A stretch of DNA of 56,845 nucleotides from CAYJLC01 sp964370735 (GCA_964370735.1 CAYJLC010000009.1:1-56845), one strand, 5' to 3'. Numbered from the stretch's first letter, positions 17,431 through 25,990 are shown. Numbers and translations: made by a program. The notes: a model not told the origin generated them from the letters alone.

Positions 17431-18745
17431 TATTACTAGCGTAAATGTAATTGGAGCAGGGCTTGCTGGGTCGGAAAGTGCTTATCAGCTTGCAAAAAGA
17501 GGGTTTAAAGTAAAGCTTTTTGAAATGAAACCAAAACAAAAATCCCCTGCTCACTCGAGTGATTTATTCGCAGAGCTTGTGTGCTCAAATTCGCTTAGAG
17601 GCGCCGACATTTCAAACGCAGTTGGTCTTTTGAAAGAAGAACTTCGCAGATACGATAGCTTGATTATGAAAGCTGCCGACGCAAATTCGGTAGAAGCTGG
17701 TGGAGCGTTAGCCGTTGACAGGGATTTATTTTCTTCATATATAACAGACGTTCTTAGAAACCACGAAAATATCGAAGTAATCGAAGGCGAAGTGACGGAG
17801 TTTGACACATCTGTTCCGACTATTATCGCGACAGGCCCACTGACTACCGATGCACTTTCTGAAAGCATTAAGAATTTTCTTGGAAACGATGAATATTTGC
17901 ATTTTTATGACGCAGCAGCACCGATTATTTCATTTTCGAGCGTCGATATGGAAAATGCGTATTTCAAGTCGCGTTATGACAAGGGTACTGCCGATTATAT
18001 CAACTGTCCGATGACGAAAGATGAGTACGAGCATTTTTGGAACGAGCTTTGCAATGCCGAGGAAGCGCCTGTTCATGAATTTGAAGACGCGAAAGTTTTC
18101 GAAGGGTGTATGCCTGTCGAAGTTATGGCTAGACGTGGCGAAAAAACACTTCTTTTTGGACCATTAAAACCAGTCGGACTTCGCTATCCTGGAACTATGA
18201 TAACTCCACACGCAGTTGTGCAACTTCGTAAAGAAAACAAACAAGGCACGATGTATAATTTAGTAGGTTTCCAAACTCATTTGAAATGGGGCGAGCAAAA
18301 ACGCGTATTTTCGCTAATTCCTGCACTAAAAAATGCAGAATTTTTGCGCTATGGCGTTATGCACCGTAATACTTTTATTAATTCGCCAAAAAATTTAGAG
18401 GGAACTTTTAAATCGAAAGTTTCGGATAATATTTATTTTGCAGGGCAAATTACTGGTGTAGAAGGATATGTTGAGTCGACAGCGTCTGGATTTTTAGCAG
18501 CGATTAATTTATCAAGACAGCTTAGAGGTATAGAAAAAATCGAGTTTAGCACAAAAACAGCGTTAGGTGCATTGTCTGCGTTTGTTTGTGACACGACGAC
18601 AGATAATTTCCAACCGATGAATATAAATTTTGGTCTAATAGACCCACTTGAAACAAGAATTAAGGCAAAAAAAGAGAAAAATACAGCGATTGCTTTGCGC
18701 GCATTAGAAGAAATTGATGCAAAAAAAGAAGAGGTAATTTTGTAG
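17423..18745 (+). CDS. trmFO: Methylenetetrahydrofolate-tRNA (uracil-5-)-methyltransferase TrmFO
   Basis: 440 residues. FAD-binding GAGLAGSE at 11-18 and the family hallmark SSDLFAELVCSNSLRG. It makes m5U54 in the tRNA T-loop using folate rather than SAM. It is the third gene of dprA-topA-trmFO. The TAG stop (18743-18745) lies inside the first bases of a TGTAGGGG repeat, so the native stop may have been replaced by the repeat. Confidence 0.96.
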   Translation: MNNITSVNVIGAGLAGSESAYQLAKRGFKVKLFEMKPKQKSPAHSSDLFAELVCSNSLRGADISNAVGLLKEELRRYDSLIMKAADANSVEAGGALAVDRDLFSSYITDVLRNHENIEVIEGEVTEFDTSVPTIIATGPLTTDALSESIKNFLGNDEYLHFYDAAAPIISFSSVDMENAYFKSRYDKGTADYINCPMTKDEYEHFWNELCNAEEAPVHEFEDAKVFEGCMPVEVMARRGEKTLLFGPLKPVGLRYPGTMITPHAVVQLRKENKQGTMYNLVGFQTHLKWGEQKRVFSLIPALKNAEFLRYGVMHRNTFINSPKNLEGTFKSKVSDNIYFAGQITGVEGYVESTASGFLAAINLSRQLRGIEKIEFSTKTALGALSAFVCDTTTDNFQPMNINFGLIDPLETRIKAKKEKNTAIALRALEEIDAKKEEVIL

Positions 18746-18766
18746 GGGACGGGTTTTCCGTTCCGT
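18741..18766. repeat. TGTAGGG-type repeat end overlapping the trmFO stop
   Basis: TGTAGGGG, GACGGG, then TTCCG: the same left-end layout as the palindromic repeats at 20413 and 36096. The matching right end is missing. Confidence 0.6.
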
Positions 18767-18795
18767 TATGAGAATTTGTGAAAAAATCGTTGCAA

Positions 18796-18891
18796 AATCC
18801 TCAGTCACTGCGTGACAGCTCCTTTAATAAAGGAGCCAGTTAAAGCCTCCTTTTAAAAAGAGGTGGCAAATGGAACATTTGACGGAGGATT
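18796..18891. repeat. Palindromic mobile-like repeat with CCTCAGTCA ends
   Basis: Outer arms AATCCTCAGTCA (18796-18807) and TGACGGAGGATT (18880-18891) pair at 11 of 12 positions. Inside are GTCAC/GTGAC, GCTCCTTT/AAAGGAGC and CCTCCTTTT/AAAAAGAGG hairpins, giving a cloverleaf-like fold. CCTCAGTCA-ended elements of this kind are scattered through gut Clostridia genomes. No coding capacity. Confidence 0.7.
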
Positions 18892-18910
18892 ATGAAACCG
18901 AAAAATATAA

Positions 18911-18965
18911 AGAGGTGAAAGATGAGAATTGTAGTTGACGCTATGGGTGGCGATAATGCACCGGA
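18911..18965 (+). other. First copy of a 55-bp duplicated plsX start (assembly overlap)
   Basis: Identical base for base to 19066-19120, including the ribosome site AGAGGTGAAAG and the first codons of plsX (ATG at 18922). It stops exactly at the N gap. Best read as an unmerged contig overlap, so the true genome should hold one copy. Confidence 0.85.
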
Positions 18966-19065
18966 NNNNNNNNNNNNNNNNNNNNNNNNNNNNNNNNNNN
19001 NNNNNNNNNNNNNNNNNNNNNNNNNNNNNNNNNNNNNNNNNNNNNNNNNNNNNNNNNNNNNNNNN
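18966..19065. other. Assembly gap of 100 N
   Basis: Exactly 100 unknown bases, a conventional placeholder length, between two identical 55-base flanks. The real missing sequence is probably zero. Confidence 0.95.
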
Positions 19066-19076
19066 AGAGGTGAAAG

Positions 19077-20060
19077 ATGAGAATTGTAGTTGACGCTATG
19101 GGTGGCGATAATGCACCGGAAAGCACTGTCAAAGGCGCTATAATGGCGAAAAAAGAGTTCGGAGTCGACATTATTTTAGTCGGTGATGAAAATAAAATGA
19201 AACCGTTTTTAGACGGAGAAACAGGCATAGAAATCGTTCATACTGACGTTTTAATAACTATGAAAGACGAGGCTACTGCTGTTTTAAAAGAAAAAAGAAA
19301 TTCGTCTATGGGTATGGCACTTGACATTTTAGCAAGAGGCGATGCAGACGCATTTGTGACTTCTGGTAGCACAGGGGCTACAATCTCAGGGGCAACATTA
19401 ATCGCAAAGCGTATCAAAGGCGTTAGACGTGCAGCGTTAGCTCCGATTTTACCGACAAAAACTGGTGGAGCACTTCTTATTGACTGTGGCGCGAATGTTG
19501 AATGTTCAGAAGAATTTTTAGCACAATTTGCACTAATGGGCAGTATTTATTACGAAAAAGCGTGTAATAAACAAAAACCACGCGTAACTTTAGTTAATAA
19601 TGGCGCAGAAAGCACTAAAGGCACACCTGTTTTAATTAAAACATATAAAATGCTTGAAGAAATGCACGAGAAAAAGCTAATTAATTTCATCGGAAATATC
19701 GAAGGACGTGATATAGCACTCGGTCATGGTGATGTTTTGGTTGCAGACGGTTTTACAGGAAATGTACTACTCAAAACTTATGAAGGTGTTGGACTTTATA
19801 TTGCAGGCGAAGTTAAAAAGATATTTACAAAAAATATTTTTACAAAAATAGCTGCGCTTATGGTTAAGAGTGGAATAAACGACTTTAAAAAGTCTATGGA
19901 CTATAAAGAAATCGGTGGAGCACCACTTATAGGAATATCTAAACCTGTAATTAAGGCGCATGGTTCGTGCAATGCGTATGCATTTCGTTCGGCTATAAAG
20001 CAAGCAATGGAATACAAAGCAAGTGGCACAATCGAAGAAATTGAAGCAAGAATTTCGTAA
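19077..20060 (+). CDS. plsX: Phosphate acyltransferase PlsX
   Basis: 327 residues, complete from the second copy of the start (IVVDAMGGDNAPE is the family N-terminus). It converts acyl-ACP to acyl-phosphate for PlsY, the first step of phospholipid synthesis in Gram-positives. Conserved SGSTGATISGA and VADGFTGNV segments are present. acpP, which carries its substrate, follows. Upstream context is that of 18746-18910 once the false duplication is removed. No fapR or fab genes lie alongside. Confidence 0.95.
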   Translation: MRIVVDAMGGDNAPESTVKGAIMAKKEFGVDIILVGDENKMKPFLDGETGIEIVHTDVLITMKDEATAVLKEKRNSSMGMALDILARGDADAFVTSGSTGATISGATLIAKRIKGVRRAALAPILPTKTGGALLIDCGANVECSEEFLAQFALMGSIYYEKACNKQKPRVTLVNNGAESTKGTPVLIKTYKMLEEMHEKKLINFIGNIEGRDIALGHGDVLVADGFTGNVLLKTYEGVGLYIAGEVKKIFTKNIFTKIAALMVKSGINDFKKSMDYKEIGGAPLIGISKPVIKAHGSCNAYAFRSAIKQAMEYKASGTIEEIEARIS

Positions 20061-20086
20061 AAAATAAAAATATTTTCAAATATCTA

Positions 20087-20115
20087 TTGACATATTATGT
20101 TCTATATAATATTAT
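20087..20115 (+). promoter_or_regulatory. Promoter of acpP
   Basis: TTGACA (20087-20092), 17-bp spacer, TATTAT (20110-20115), between plsX and acpP. Confidence 0.7.
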
Positions 20116-20144
20116 TTGTATATAGATGCATTGGAGGTGAGATG

Positions 20145-20381
20145 ATGATATTTGAAAAAATGCGTGTATTAATTTCTGAGCAATTTAGCGTTTCGGAAGA
20201 TAGTCTAACTTTAGACACTTTGTTCGAGGAAGATTTGAATGCTGATTCTCTGGATTTTGTAGAACTAGCTATGGCTATTGAAGAAGAATTCGACCTTGAA
20301 TCACAGTTAGATGAGCAAGCGATTGAAGAAATCAAAACAATTGGCGACGCAGTTGACATGATTCGCGAACTTATAGGGTAA
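20145..20381 (+). CDS. acpP: Acyl carrier protein
   Basis: 78 residues, acidic, four-helix ACP. The phosphopantetheine serine is Ser35 in LNADSLDFVE. ATGs lie at 20142 and 20145; the second has the better 7-base spacing from GGAGG and is chosen. It carries growing acyl chains for fatty acid synthesis and supplies PlsX. It has its own promoter within the plsX-acpP gap. Confidence 0.95.
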   Translation: MIFEKMRVLISEQFSVSEDSLTLDTLFEEDLNADSLDFVELAMAIEEEFDLESQLDEQAIEEIKTIGDAVDMIRELIG

Positions 20382-20412
20382 TTTAGGCTCATAAATAAGT
20401 TTAAAAATTAAT

Positions 20413-20486
20413 TGTAGGGAGCAGTCTTGACTGTTCCGAAAAAAAGGTTTAAGCCTAGTTCGGAATTATCAAGACCATTCCCTATG
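20413..20486. repeat. TGTAGGGA palindromic repeat, copy 1
   Basis: Left arm TGTAGGGA...GTCTTGA...TTCCG is matched in inverse by CGGAA...TCAAGAC...TCCCTATG over about 26 bases. It occupies most of the acpP-rnc gap. Same family as 36096-36173. Confidence 0.75.
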
Positions 20487-20519
20487 TTTTATTATAGGAG
20501 CCAAAAGAAGGGTAAATAT

Positions 20520-21185
20520 ATGAATAAAAATTTTAAGTATAATTTTAAAAATCCAAGCCTTTTTGAAACAGCAATGACGCATAGTTCTTATGCAAATGAG
20601 CAAAAAAATATTGAAAGCAATGAGCGTTTAGAGTTTTTGGGCGATGCGATTTTAGGAATTATTTGTGCAGAATATCTATTCAATAAACATACAGATTTGC
20701 CAGAAGGCGAGCTTACAAAACTTCGTGCAGCGATAGTTTGCGAGCAATCTTTATATGAAGTTGGCACATTTTTAGGGATAGAAAAAAGCATTATTTTGGG
20801 AAAAGGCGAAGAGCTTAACGGTGGGCGTTCGCGTCATTCGATAATCGCCGATGCAGTAGAGGCACTTTTGGCTGCAATTTATCTTGATGGTGGTATGGAG
20901 GCAGCAAAGGGTTTTGCGCTGACATTTATTCCAAAACAAGAAACTTTGTCGCAAACAGGCAAAGCTTTTAAAGATTATAAGACAATTTTGCAAGAAATCG
21001 TGCAAAAAAACCGTGAAGAAACGCTGACTTATAGACTAGCGCGCGAAGAAGGTCCAGACCATAATAAGGTTTTCACGATTGAGATTTTATTAAATTCGAA
21101 TGTTTTCGCCGAAGGAAAAGGCAAAAGTAAAAAAGAAGCCGAGCAAATGGCAGCACGCGAAGCATTAGAGCTTATGGGTAAATAA
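20520..21185 (+). CDS. rnc: Ribonuclease III
   Basis: 221 residues. Catalytic signature ERLEFLGDAI at 35-44, second acidic site in DAVEALLAAIY, and a C-terminal double-stranded RNA binding domain (about 150-221). It processes rRNA precursors and cleaves structured mRNAs. The ATG at 20520 gives the usual N-terminus; a longer reading would run through the repeat at 20413. The stop is followed directly by the next ATG (TAAATG). Confidence 0.96.
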   Translation: MNKNFKYNFKNPSLFETAMTHSSYANEQKNIESNERLEFLGDAILGIICAEYLFNKHTDLPEGELTKLRAAIVCEQSLYEVGTFLGIEKSIILGKGEELNGGRSRHSIIADAVEALLAAIYLDGGMEAAKGFALTFIPKQETLSQTGKAFKDYKTILQEIVQKNREETLTYRLAREEGPDHNKVFTIEILLNSNVFAEGKGKSKKEAEQMAAREALELMGK

Positions 21186-22154
21186 ATGAAGATTGTGCCG
21201 ATTTTTGTGCCACATTTGGGCTGTCCTAACGACTGTGTTTTTTGTAATCAGAGAGCAATTTCTGGAAAAATAAAGCCGATGACACCAAATGATGCGTATC
21301 TTGAATTAAACAGAGCAAAGGAAGTCATAAATGGCGAATTTGAAGTCGCTTTTTATGGTGGAAGTTTTACAGCTATATGTGAAAGCTTGCAAGACGAGCT
21401 TTTAGATGTAGCTTTAAAATTTTCTGAAAATATTCGTGTTTCTACTCGCCCAGATTTTATATCGAGCGAGATTTTAACACGCCTAAAGGCAAAAGGTGTT
21501 AAAACTATCGAGCTTGGCATTCAGTCTATGGATGACAATGTGCTTTTAGCGTCAAAAAGAGGGCATACAGCAAGCGATGTATATAAAGCGTGTGAAATTA
21601 TTCATGAACATGGTTTTACGCTAGGTGCGCAAATTATGATAGGTTTACCGATGGATGATTTTTCGACACTGAAAGAAACGACTGATAAAACAATCAGCCT
21701 AAAGCCACATATTGCGCGTATTTATCCCGTCGTGGTGATTTCAGACACCGAGCTTTTTTCGATGTATCAAAGAGGAGAATATCAGCCGATAAGCATTGAG
21801 GAAGCTGTGGAAAAATCGGCGTATGTGCTAGGTAAATTTACTGAAAACAATATCAAAACCATTCGCGTGGGATTAAATCCGACGGAGGATTTATCAAACT
21901 CTAAGGCGATAGCTGGCGCATATCACGAGGCTTTTGGGCAACTTGTTTTGTCGAAAATATATCTTAATAAAATGGAAAAACTAATTGGAGAAATTAGAAA
22001 TGCCGAGATTATATTCGGTGTGCATCCGTCTGAAATATCAAGCGCAGTAGGAAATAAGCGTATAAATACAAAGATGTTATACGAAAAGTATAAAATAAAA
22101 GCAAAATTCAAACCAGTAGAAATAAAAAAAGGCGAAATAAAAATGTTAAGGTAA
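21186..22154 (+). CDS. Elp3-like radical SAM protein
   Basis: 322 residues. The 4Fe-4S/SAM motif is Cys13-X3-Cys17-X2-Cys20 (GCPNDCVFCNQ), followed by FYGGSFTA and GIQSMDDNVL, as in the Elp3/YhcC class of radical SAM enzymes. There is no GNAT acetyltransferase domain, so it is not a complete Elp3. Proteins like this commonly sit between rnc and smc in Clostridia; smc is absent here. Substrate unknown. The last codons form the left arm of its own terminator. Confidence 0.88.
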   Translation: MKIVPIFVPHLGCPNDCVFCNQRAISGKIKPMTPNDAYLELNRAKEVINGEFEVAFYGGSFTAICESLQDELLDVALKFSENIRVSTRPDFISSEILTRLKAKGVKTIELGIQSMDDNVLLASKRGHTASDVYKACEIIHEHGFTLGAQIMIGLPMDDFSTLKETTDKTISLKPHIARIYPVVVISDTELFSMYQRGEYQPISIEEAVEKSAYVLGKFTENNIKTIRVGLNPTEDLSNSKAIAGAYHEAFGQLVLSKIYLNKMEKLIGEIRNAEIIFGVHPSEISSAVGNKRINTKMLYEKYKIKAKFKPVEIKKGEIKMLR

Positions 22155-22185
22155 CTACCAAAAGCATTTTTATTTCGTCTTTTTA
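22131..22185 (+). terminator. Terminator whose 5' arm is coding
   Basis: GGCGAAATAAAAATG (22131-22145, last codons of the radical SAM gene) pairs with CATTTTTATTTCGTC (22165-22179), 14 Watson-Crick pairs plus a G-U wobble, followed by a T run (22180-22185). Confidence 0.8.
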
Positions 22186-22198
22186 TTAGCTATAAATA

Positions 22199-22224
22199 GA
22201 AAAAAACCTTGCCATAAGGCAAGG
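22199..22224 (-). terminator. Terminator of the ireB operon
   Basis: On the minus strand CCTTGCC, TTAT loop, GGCAAGG and a U run. It lies just past the stop of the 88-residue gene. Confidence 0.9.
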
Positions 22225-22231
22225 AATTAAA

Positions 22232-22498
22232 TTAGTTTTTCAAAGCGCGCGACAACCAGATGTCTGCGATATCTAAAGCTTCATATAGCCCATGTTTTTC
22301 GGCAACTTTTTCAGTTCTGTCTTTAAAAGATGCAGTTTCGTCTGTTAGTTGAAGTTGAACCATAATTCTGTCAGAAACTTCATCATCACCGATTTTTTTT
22401 GTAGATAAAATTTGTAGCATAGCGATATGTTTATCAGCCATAGAGCCATAATAAATAATGTTTTCTTTTCTTATAAGAGGTCTGCCTTTATAAGTCAT
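22232..22498 (-). CDS. Conserved small protein linked to IreB
   Basis: 88 residues, function not recognised. No signal peptide or membrane segment; mixed alpha/beta with a C-terminal amphipathic helix (LYEALDIADIWLSRAL). The start follows GGAGGAAC. It is 14 bp behind ireB on one transcript. Similar small proteins seem to accompany ireB in other Clostridia, which would suggest a role with the IreK/PrkC signalling pathway, but this is memory plus context only. Confidence 0.75.
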   Translation of the reverse strand: MTYKGRPLIRKENIIYYGSMADKHIAMLQILSTKKIGDDEVSDRIMVQLQLTDETASFKDRTEKVAEKHGLYEALDIADIWLSRALKN

Positions 22499-22512
22499 GA
22501 ATGTTCCTCCTT

Positions 22513-22758
22513 TTAATTTTCGAGATATTGTTTAACAAGTTCGCCTAAAAGTTCATCTCTGTCGATTTTACAGATTAAACTTCTTGCGTTGTTATGATTT
22601 GTAATATAAGTTGGGTCTTCGGTTAGTAGATAACCTACGATTTGGTTTATAGGATTATATCCTTTTTCTTGCAATGCATCATAAACTGAAACTAGTGTTT
22701 TTTTCATTTCATTTTTATCTTCTGCTAAAACAGAAAATCTGCGTGTTCCATTTAACAT
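22513..22758 (-). CDS. ireB: IreB family regulatory phosphoprotein
   Basis: 81 residues (UPF0297). The hallmark VYDALQEKGYNPINQIVGYLL, DPTYITNHNNAR and the RDELLGELVKQYL tail are all present. In Enterococcus IreB is phosphorylated by the Ser/Thr kinase IreK and dampens cephalosporin resistance. Threonine phosphosites lie near the N-terminus in known members; Thr5 is the only candidate there. The usual neighbour ruvX is at 2475 on the other strand, so the classic pair has been split. Confidence 0.93.
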   Translation of the reverse strand: MLNGTRRFSVLAEDKNEMKKTLVSVYDALQEKGYNPINQIVGYLLTEDPTYITNHNNARSLICKIDRDELLGELVKQYLEN

Positions 22759-22890
22759 AAAATCAACTCCCTTTAATTATTCTTCCTATTAATAGGATAA
22801 TACAAAATCGTGCAAAAGTAAAGAAAAATTTTTAATATTAATTATAAATTCTGTAAATTACTAAAAATTGTCCAAAGTTTAACAATCTTG

Positions 22891-23718
22891 CTACTTCGCA
22901 AGCATTAAATCAAAGTTTTCAAAGATGATAGTGTCTAACTCGTCTGCTTCTGCAATAAGGTCTGGTCTTGATGCAAGATAGTCTGAAAGTTCTTCCCTTG
23001 TGTTAAAATTCGTCATCTGAAAAGGAAGATACGGAGAGAATTTCTCTAAAAATACAAGTCCATCTTCTGTTTCAAATAAAACACCAGTGTGACCTACAAA
23101 ACGAAAGTCGTCGAAAGTAGAATGCAGATAAATATTTATAATAGACATATTATCAGGCAGATTAACGTCGACATTTGCACTTTCGAGATAAGTTTTTATT
23201 GCAGATATATGCTCGTCCGTCGTCTGCAAACCGCTTATGTCAACAGTGCCGAAATAGTTCATAAAAGCGTCGATTTCGTGCTGTTCTTCGATGTAAATTG
23301 GGTCGTGGAGTAAGGCATCTTCGTCAAACATTAAAAATGTGTCGTTGAAATCGCGAGCAATATCGGTGCTCATAAAATCTTTTGTAAGCTCAAAAGTAGC
23401 AAGCCTGCAATTTGTTTCATAGGTATTAACCGTCGTTAAGAACACATTGGAGTAATCTAGCGTATCTATCGCCAAATAACCTTCGCTAAGTGTAGATATA
23501 TCTTCTATTCTTGCGTTAAAATCGTTAACTAAAACAAAATACTCACTAGCAGTTTCGTCGCTAATACCAACGTCTGAAAGCAAAGTTTTCAGTTCGTTTT
23601 GTGATGTTTCATCGATTAAATTAGTGTATTCAACTGGTTTTGGTTCTACATTTTCGGCAGTTTGTTGCGAACAACCCATTAAAAATGCAAGCGCTAAAGG
23701 TAATATAAGTTTTTTCAT
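22891..23718 (-). CDS. DUF4300 family lipoprotein
   Basis: 275 residues from the ATG at 23718 (SD AGGAG). Lipoprotein signal with the lipobox LMGC, Cys16 becoming the lipidated residue. The mature part starts with YTNLIDETSQNELKTLLSDVG and has FMFDEDALL-like, VGHTGVLFE and LVFLEKFSP segments typical of DUF4300 proteins. Function is unknown; anchored outside the cell membrane. Only 8 bp separate it from tex, so they are co-transcribed. Confidence 0.85.
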   Translation of the reverse strand: MKKLILPLALAFLMGCSQQTAENVEPKPVEYTNLIDETSQNELKTLLSDVGISDETASEYFVLVNDFNARIEDISTLSEGYLAIDTLDYSNVFLTTVNTYETNCRLATFELTKDFMSTDIARDFNDTFLMFDEDALLHDPIYIEEQHEIDAFMNYFGTVDISGLQTTDEHISAIKTYLESANVDVNLPDNMSIINIYLHSTFDDFRFVGHTGVLFETEDGLVFLEKFSPYLPFQMTNFNTREELSDYLASRPDLIAEADELDTIIFENFDLMLAK

Positions 23719-23726
23719 TTTTGCTC

Positions 23727-25853
23727 CTATTTTGGTTTTTTCATAGTAAGTGCGATACGTTTTTTCGGAACATCGACAGAGATTACCCAAACTTTTACGA
23801 TATCCCCTACTTTTAGCACTTCAGATGGGTGCTTGATATACTTATCAGTGATTTGAGAAATATGAACTAATCCATCTTGGTGGACTGCAATATCGACAAA
23901 AACACCGAAATCTATAACATTTCTAACAGTTCCAGTAAGTTCCATACCAGCTTTTAAATCTTTCATATCTAAAATATCAGAACGAAGTGCTGGTTGCTCT
24001 AAATTATCACGAATATCACGACCCGGTTTTGAAATCTCTGCAATCATATCGATTAAAGTAGGCTTACCAACTTCAAACTCCTCGCAAAGTTTATCAATTC
24101 CGTAGTCAGTGCATTCTTTTTGCAGTTCATCAATACGTTTTAGGCTCTTATGTCCGAATTTAGTTAAAACTTTTTTGGCAACATCATAGCTTTCTGGGTG
24201 GACAGCCGTATTATCAAGAACGCTTTTTCCGTCGGTAATTCTAAGGAAACCTGCACATTGAAGGTAGGTTTTCGGACCTAATTTTGCGACTTTAAGAAGT
24301 TGTTTTCTGCTTTCAAATTTTCCGTTTTCTTCTCTGAATGCAACAATATTTTTCGCAATAGCCGAAGATAAACCAGAAACATACGATAAAAGTGATGGTG
24401 ACGCAGTATTTAAGTCAACGCCGACCTTATTTACGCAGTCTTCGACAGTGTTTGAAAGAACTTCGGTAAGTCTTGCCTGTGGCATATCGTGTTGATATTG
24501 ACCGACACCGATACTTTTAGGGTCGATTTTAACAAGCTCTGCAAGTGGGTCTTGAAGACGTCTTGCGATAGAAACTGCCGACCTTAGCGCAACATCGAAA
24601 TCTGGGAATTCTTCAGCACCAAGTTTTGATGCAGAATATACAGATGCCCCTGCCTCGTTTACCATAAGGTAGCCTAAATTTTCTTTATTAGCAACCTTAA
24701 TCGTGTCAACAGCGAAAATTTCAGCCTCTTTTGATGCAGTTCCGTTACCGACAGCGATAACTTCGACATCGTATTTTTTGATTAAAAGAAGGATAGTTTT
24801 TCTAGCATCTTCAACTTTGCTTTGTGGTGGTGTTGGATAAATTACACCAGTGTGAAGAACTTTACCAGTTTTGTCACATACAGCAATTTTACATCCAGTA
24901 CGATAAGCAGGGTCGATGGCTAAACACACCTTGTCTTTAATCGGTGGTTGCATAAGAAGTCCTACTAGGTTTAAACCAAATACAGAAATTGCTTGTTCAG
25001 AGGCTCTTTCTGTTAATGTAGAGCGAATTTCTCTCTCGATTGATGGAAAGATAAGTCTAGAAAAGCTATCGTCAATAATTGCCGTCATTAGTTCTTTATC
25101 GGCTAAATTTGTGATATATAAATCGGCGATAATATGCAAAGATAAATCGTTTGCAGCAGATAATTTTACCTTTAAGAAATCTTCTTTTTCACCACGATTT
25201 ATCGCTAAAATTCTGTGGTTTTGGATTTTTGCAACTGGCTCGTTATAATCATAATACATTTCATAAACAGAGTATTCTTCTTTTGCTTTTTTGCTTTCGA
25301 TGATACCATGTTTGAAATAGTAATTTTTAAGTTTTTCTCGAACTTTTGGGTCGTCTGAAATCATTTCGCAAACAATATCCGAAGCACCCTGTACAGCATC
25401 TTCCGCGGTTAAAACTTCGTCGGTAATAAATTCAGAAGCTTTCTCTAGTATTTGCACACGCGTGTGCTTCTGGTCTAAAATTTCTAGTGCTAGTGGCTCT
25501 AAACCTTTCGCTTTTGCGATAGTAGCCCTAGTTTTTCTTTTGTCTTTGTATGGACGATAAAGGTCTTCGACGCGTGCTAAAGTTTCAGCTTTTAGTATTT
25601 CATCGCGAAGTTCATCTGTCATTTTGTCTTTTTCAGTGATAGAGTTTATAACTTCTTCTTTTCTTTTTTCTAAATTACGAAGATAATTTAGTCTATCGGC
25701 AATTTCACGAATTAACTGGTCGTCCATTGTGCCATGTTGTTCTTTTCTATAACGTGCGATAAATGGCACAGTATTGCCTTCGTCAAGAAGAGTTATGATA
25801 TTTTCAACATAAAGTTCTTTTACGTTAAATTCTTTAGCTAAAATTGTTTTCAT
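23727..25853 (-). CDS. tex: Tex family RNA-binding transcriptional accessory protein
   Basis: 708 residues. N-terminal Tex helices (VPFIARYRKEQHG), a YqgF-like domain (AIDPAYRTGCKIAV, around 330-430), helix-hairpin-helix motifs (about 500-560), and a C-terminal S1 domain (LTGTVRNVIDFGVFVDI to VPKKRIALTMKK). It binds nucleic acid and affects transcription. The ATG at 25853 follows AAGGAAC; a longer start at 25907 lacks a ribosome site. Confidence 0.95.
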   Translation of the reverse strand: MKTILAKEFNVKELYVENIITLLDEGNTVPFIARYRKEQHGTMDDQLIREIADRLNYLRNLEKRKEEVINSITEKDKMTDELRDEILKAETLARVEDLYRPYKDKRKTRATIAKAKGLEPLALEILDQKHTRVQILEKASEFITDEVLTAEDAVQGASDIVCEMISDDPKVREKLKNYYFKHGIIESKKAKEEYSVYEMYYDYNEPVAKIQNHRILAINRGEKEDFLKVKLSAANDLSLHIIADLYITNLADKELMTAIIDDSFSRLIFPSIEREIRSTLTERASEQAISVFGLNLVGLLMQPPIKDKVCLAIDPAYRTGCKIAVCDKTGKVLHTGVIYPTPPQSKVEDARKTILLLIKKYDVEVIAVGNGTASKEAEIFAVDTIKVANKENLGYLMVNEAGASVYSASKLGAEEFPDFDVALRSAVSIARRLQDPLAELVKIDPKSIGVGQYQHDMPQARLTEVLSNTVEDCVNKVGVDLNTASPSLLSYVSGLSSAIAKNIVAFREENGKFESRKQLLKVAKLGPKTYLQCAGFLRITDGKSVLDNTAVHPESYDVAKKVLTKFGHKSLKRIDELQKECTDYGIDKLCEEFEVGKPTLIDMIAEISKPGRDIRDNLEQPALRSDILDMKDLKAGMELTGTVRNVIDFGVFVDIAVHQDGLVHISQITDKYIKHPSEVLKVGDIVKVWVISVDVPKKRIALTMKKPK

Positions 25854-25955
25854 AATTTGTTCCTTTGTATTTTTTAATAATCCTACGTCAAACCAAATGG
25901 TTTGCAACTTTAATAAAGATGGTGGCGACGAAGCCCACGGGTGATTGTGTTGTAT

Positions 25956-25984
25956 GAAAAATAGGGAGAACAGAATTCTCCCTA
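25956..25984 (-). terminator. Terminator-like palindrome after the metK operon
   Basis: TAGGGAGAA (25962-25970) and TTCTCCCTA (25976-25984) form a perfect 9-bp stem; on the minus strand it is followed by TTTTT. The AGGGAGAA sequence ties it to the repeat families at 118 and 53985. Confidence 0.65.
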
Positions 25985-25990
25985 TATATA

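Noticed and set aside
18922..19120. Truncated plsX pseudogene duplicated upstream of plsX
   Set aside because: The copy is exactly 55 bases, perfect, and ends at the N gap; an assembly overlap explains it better.
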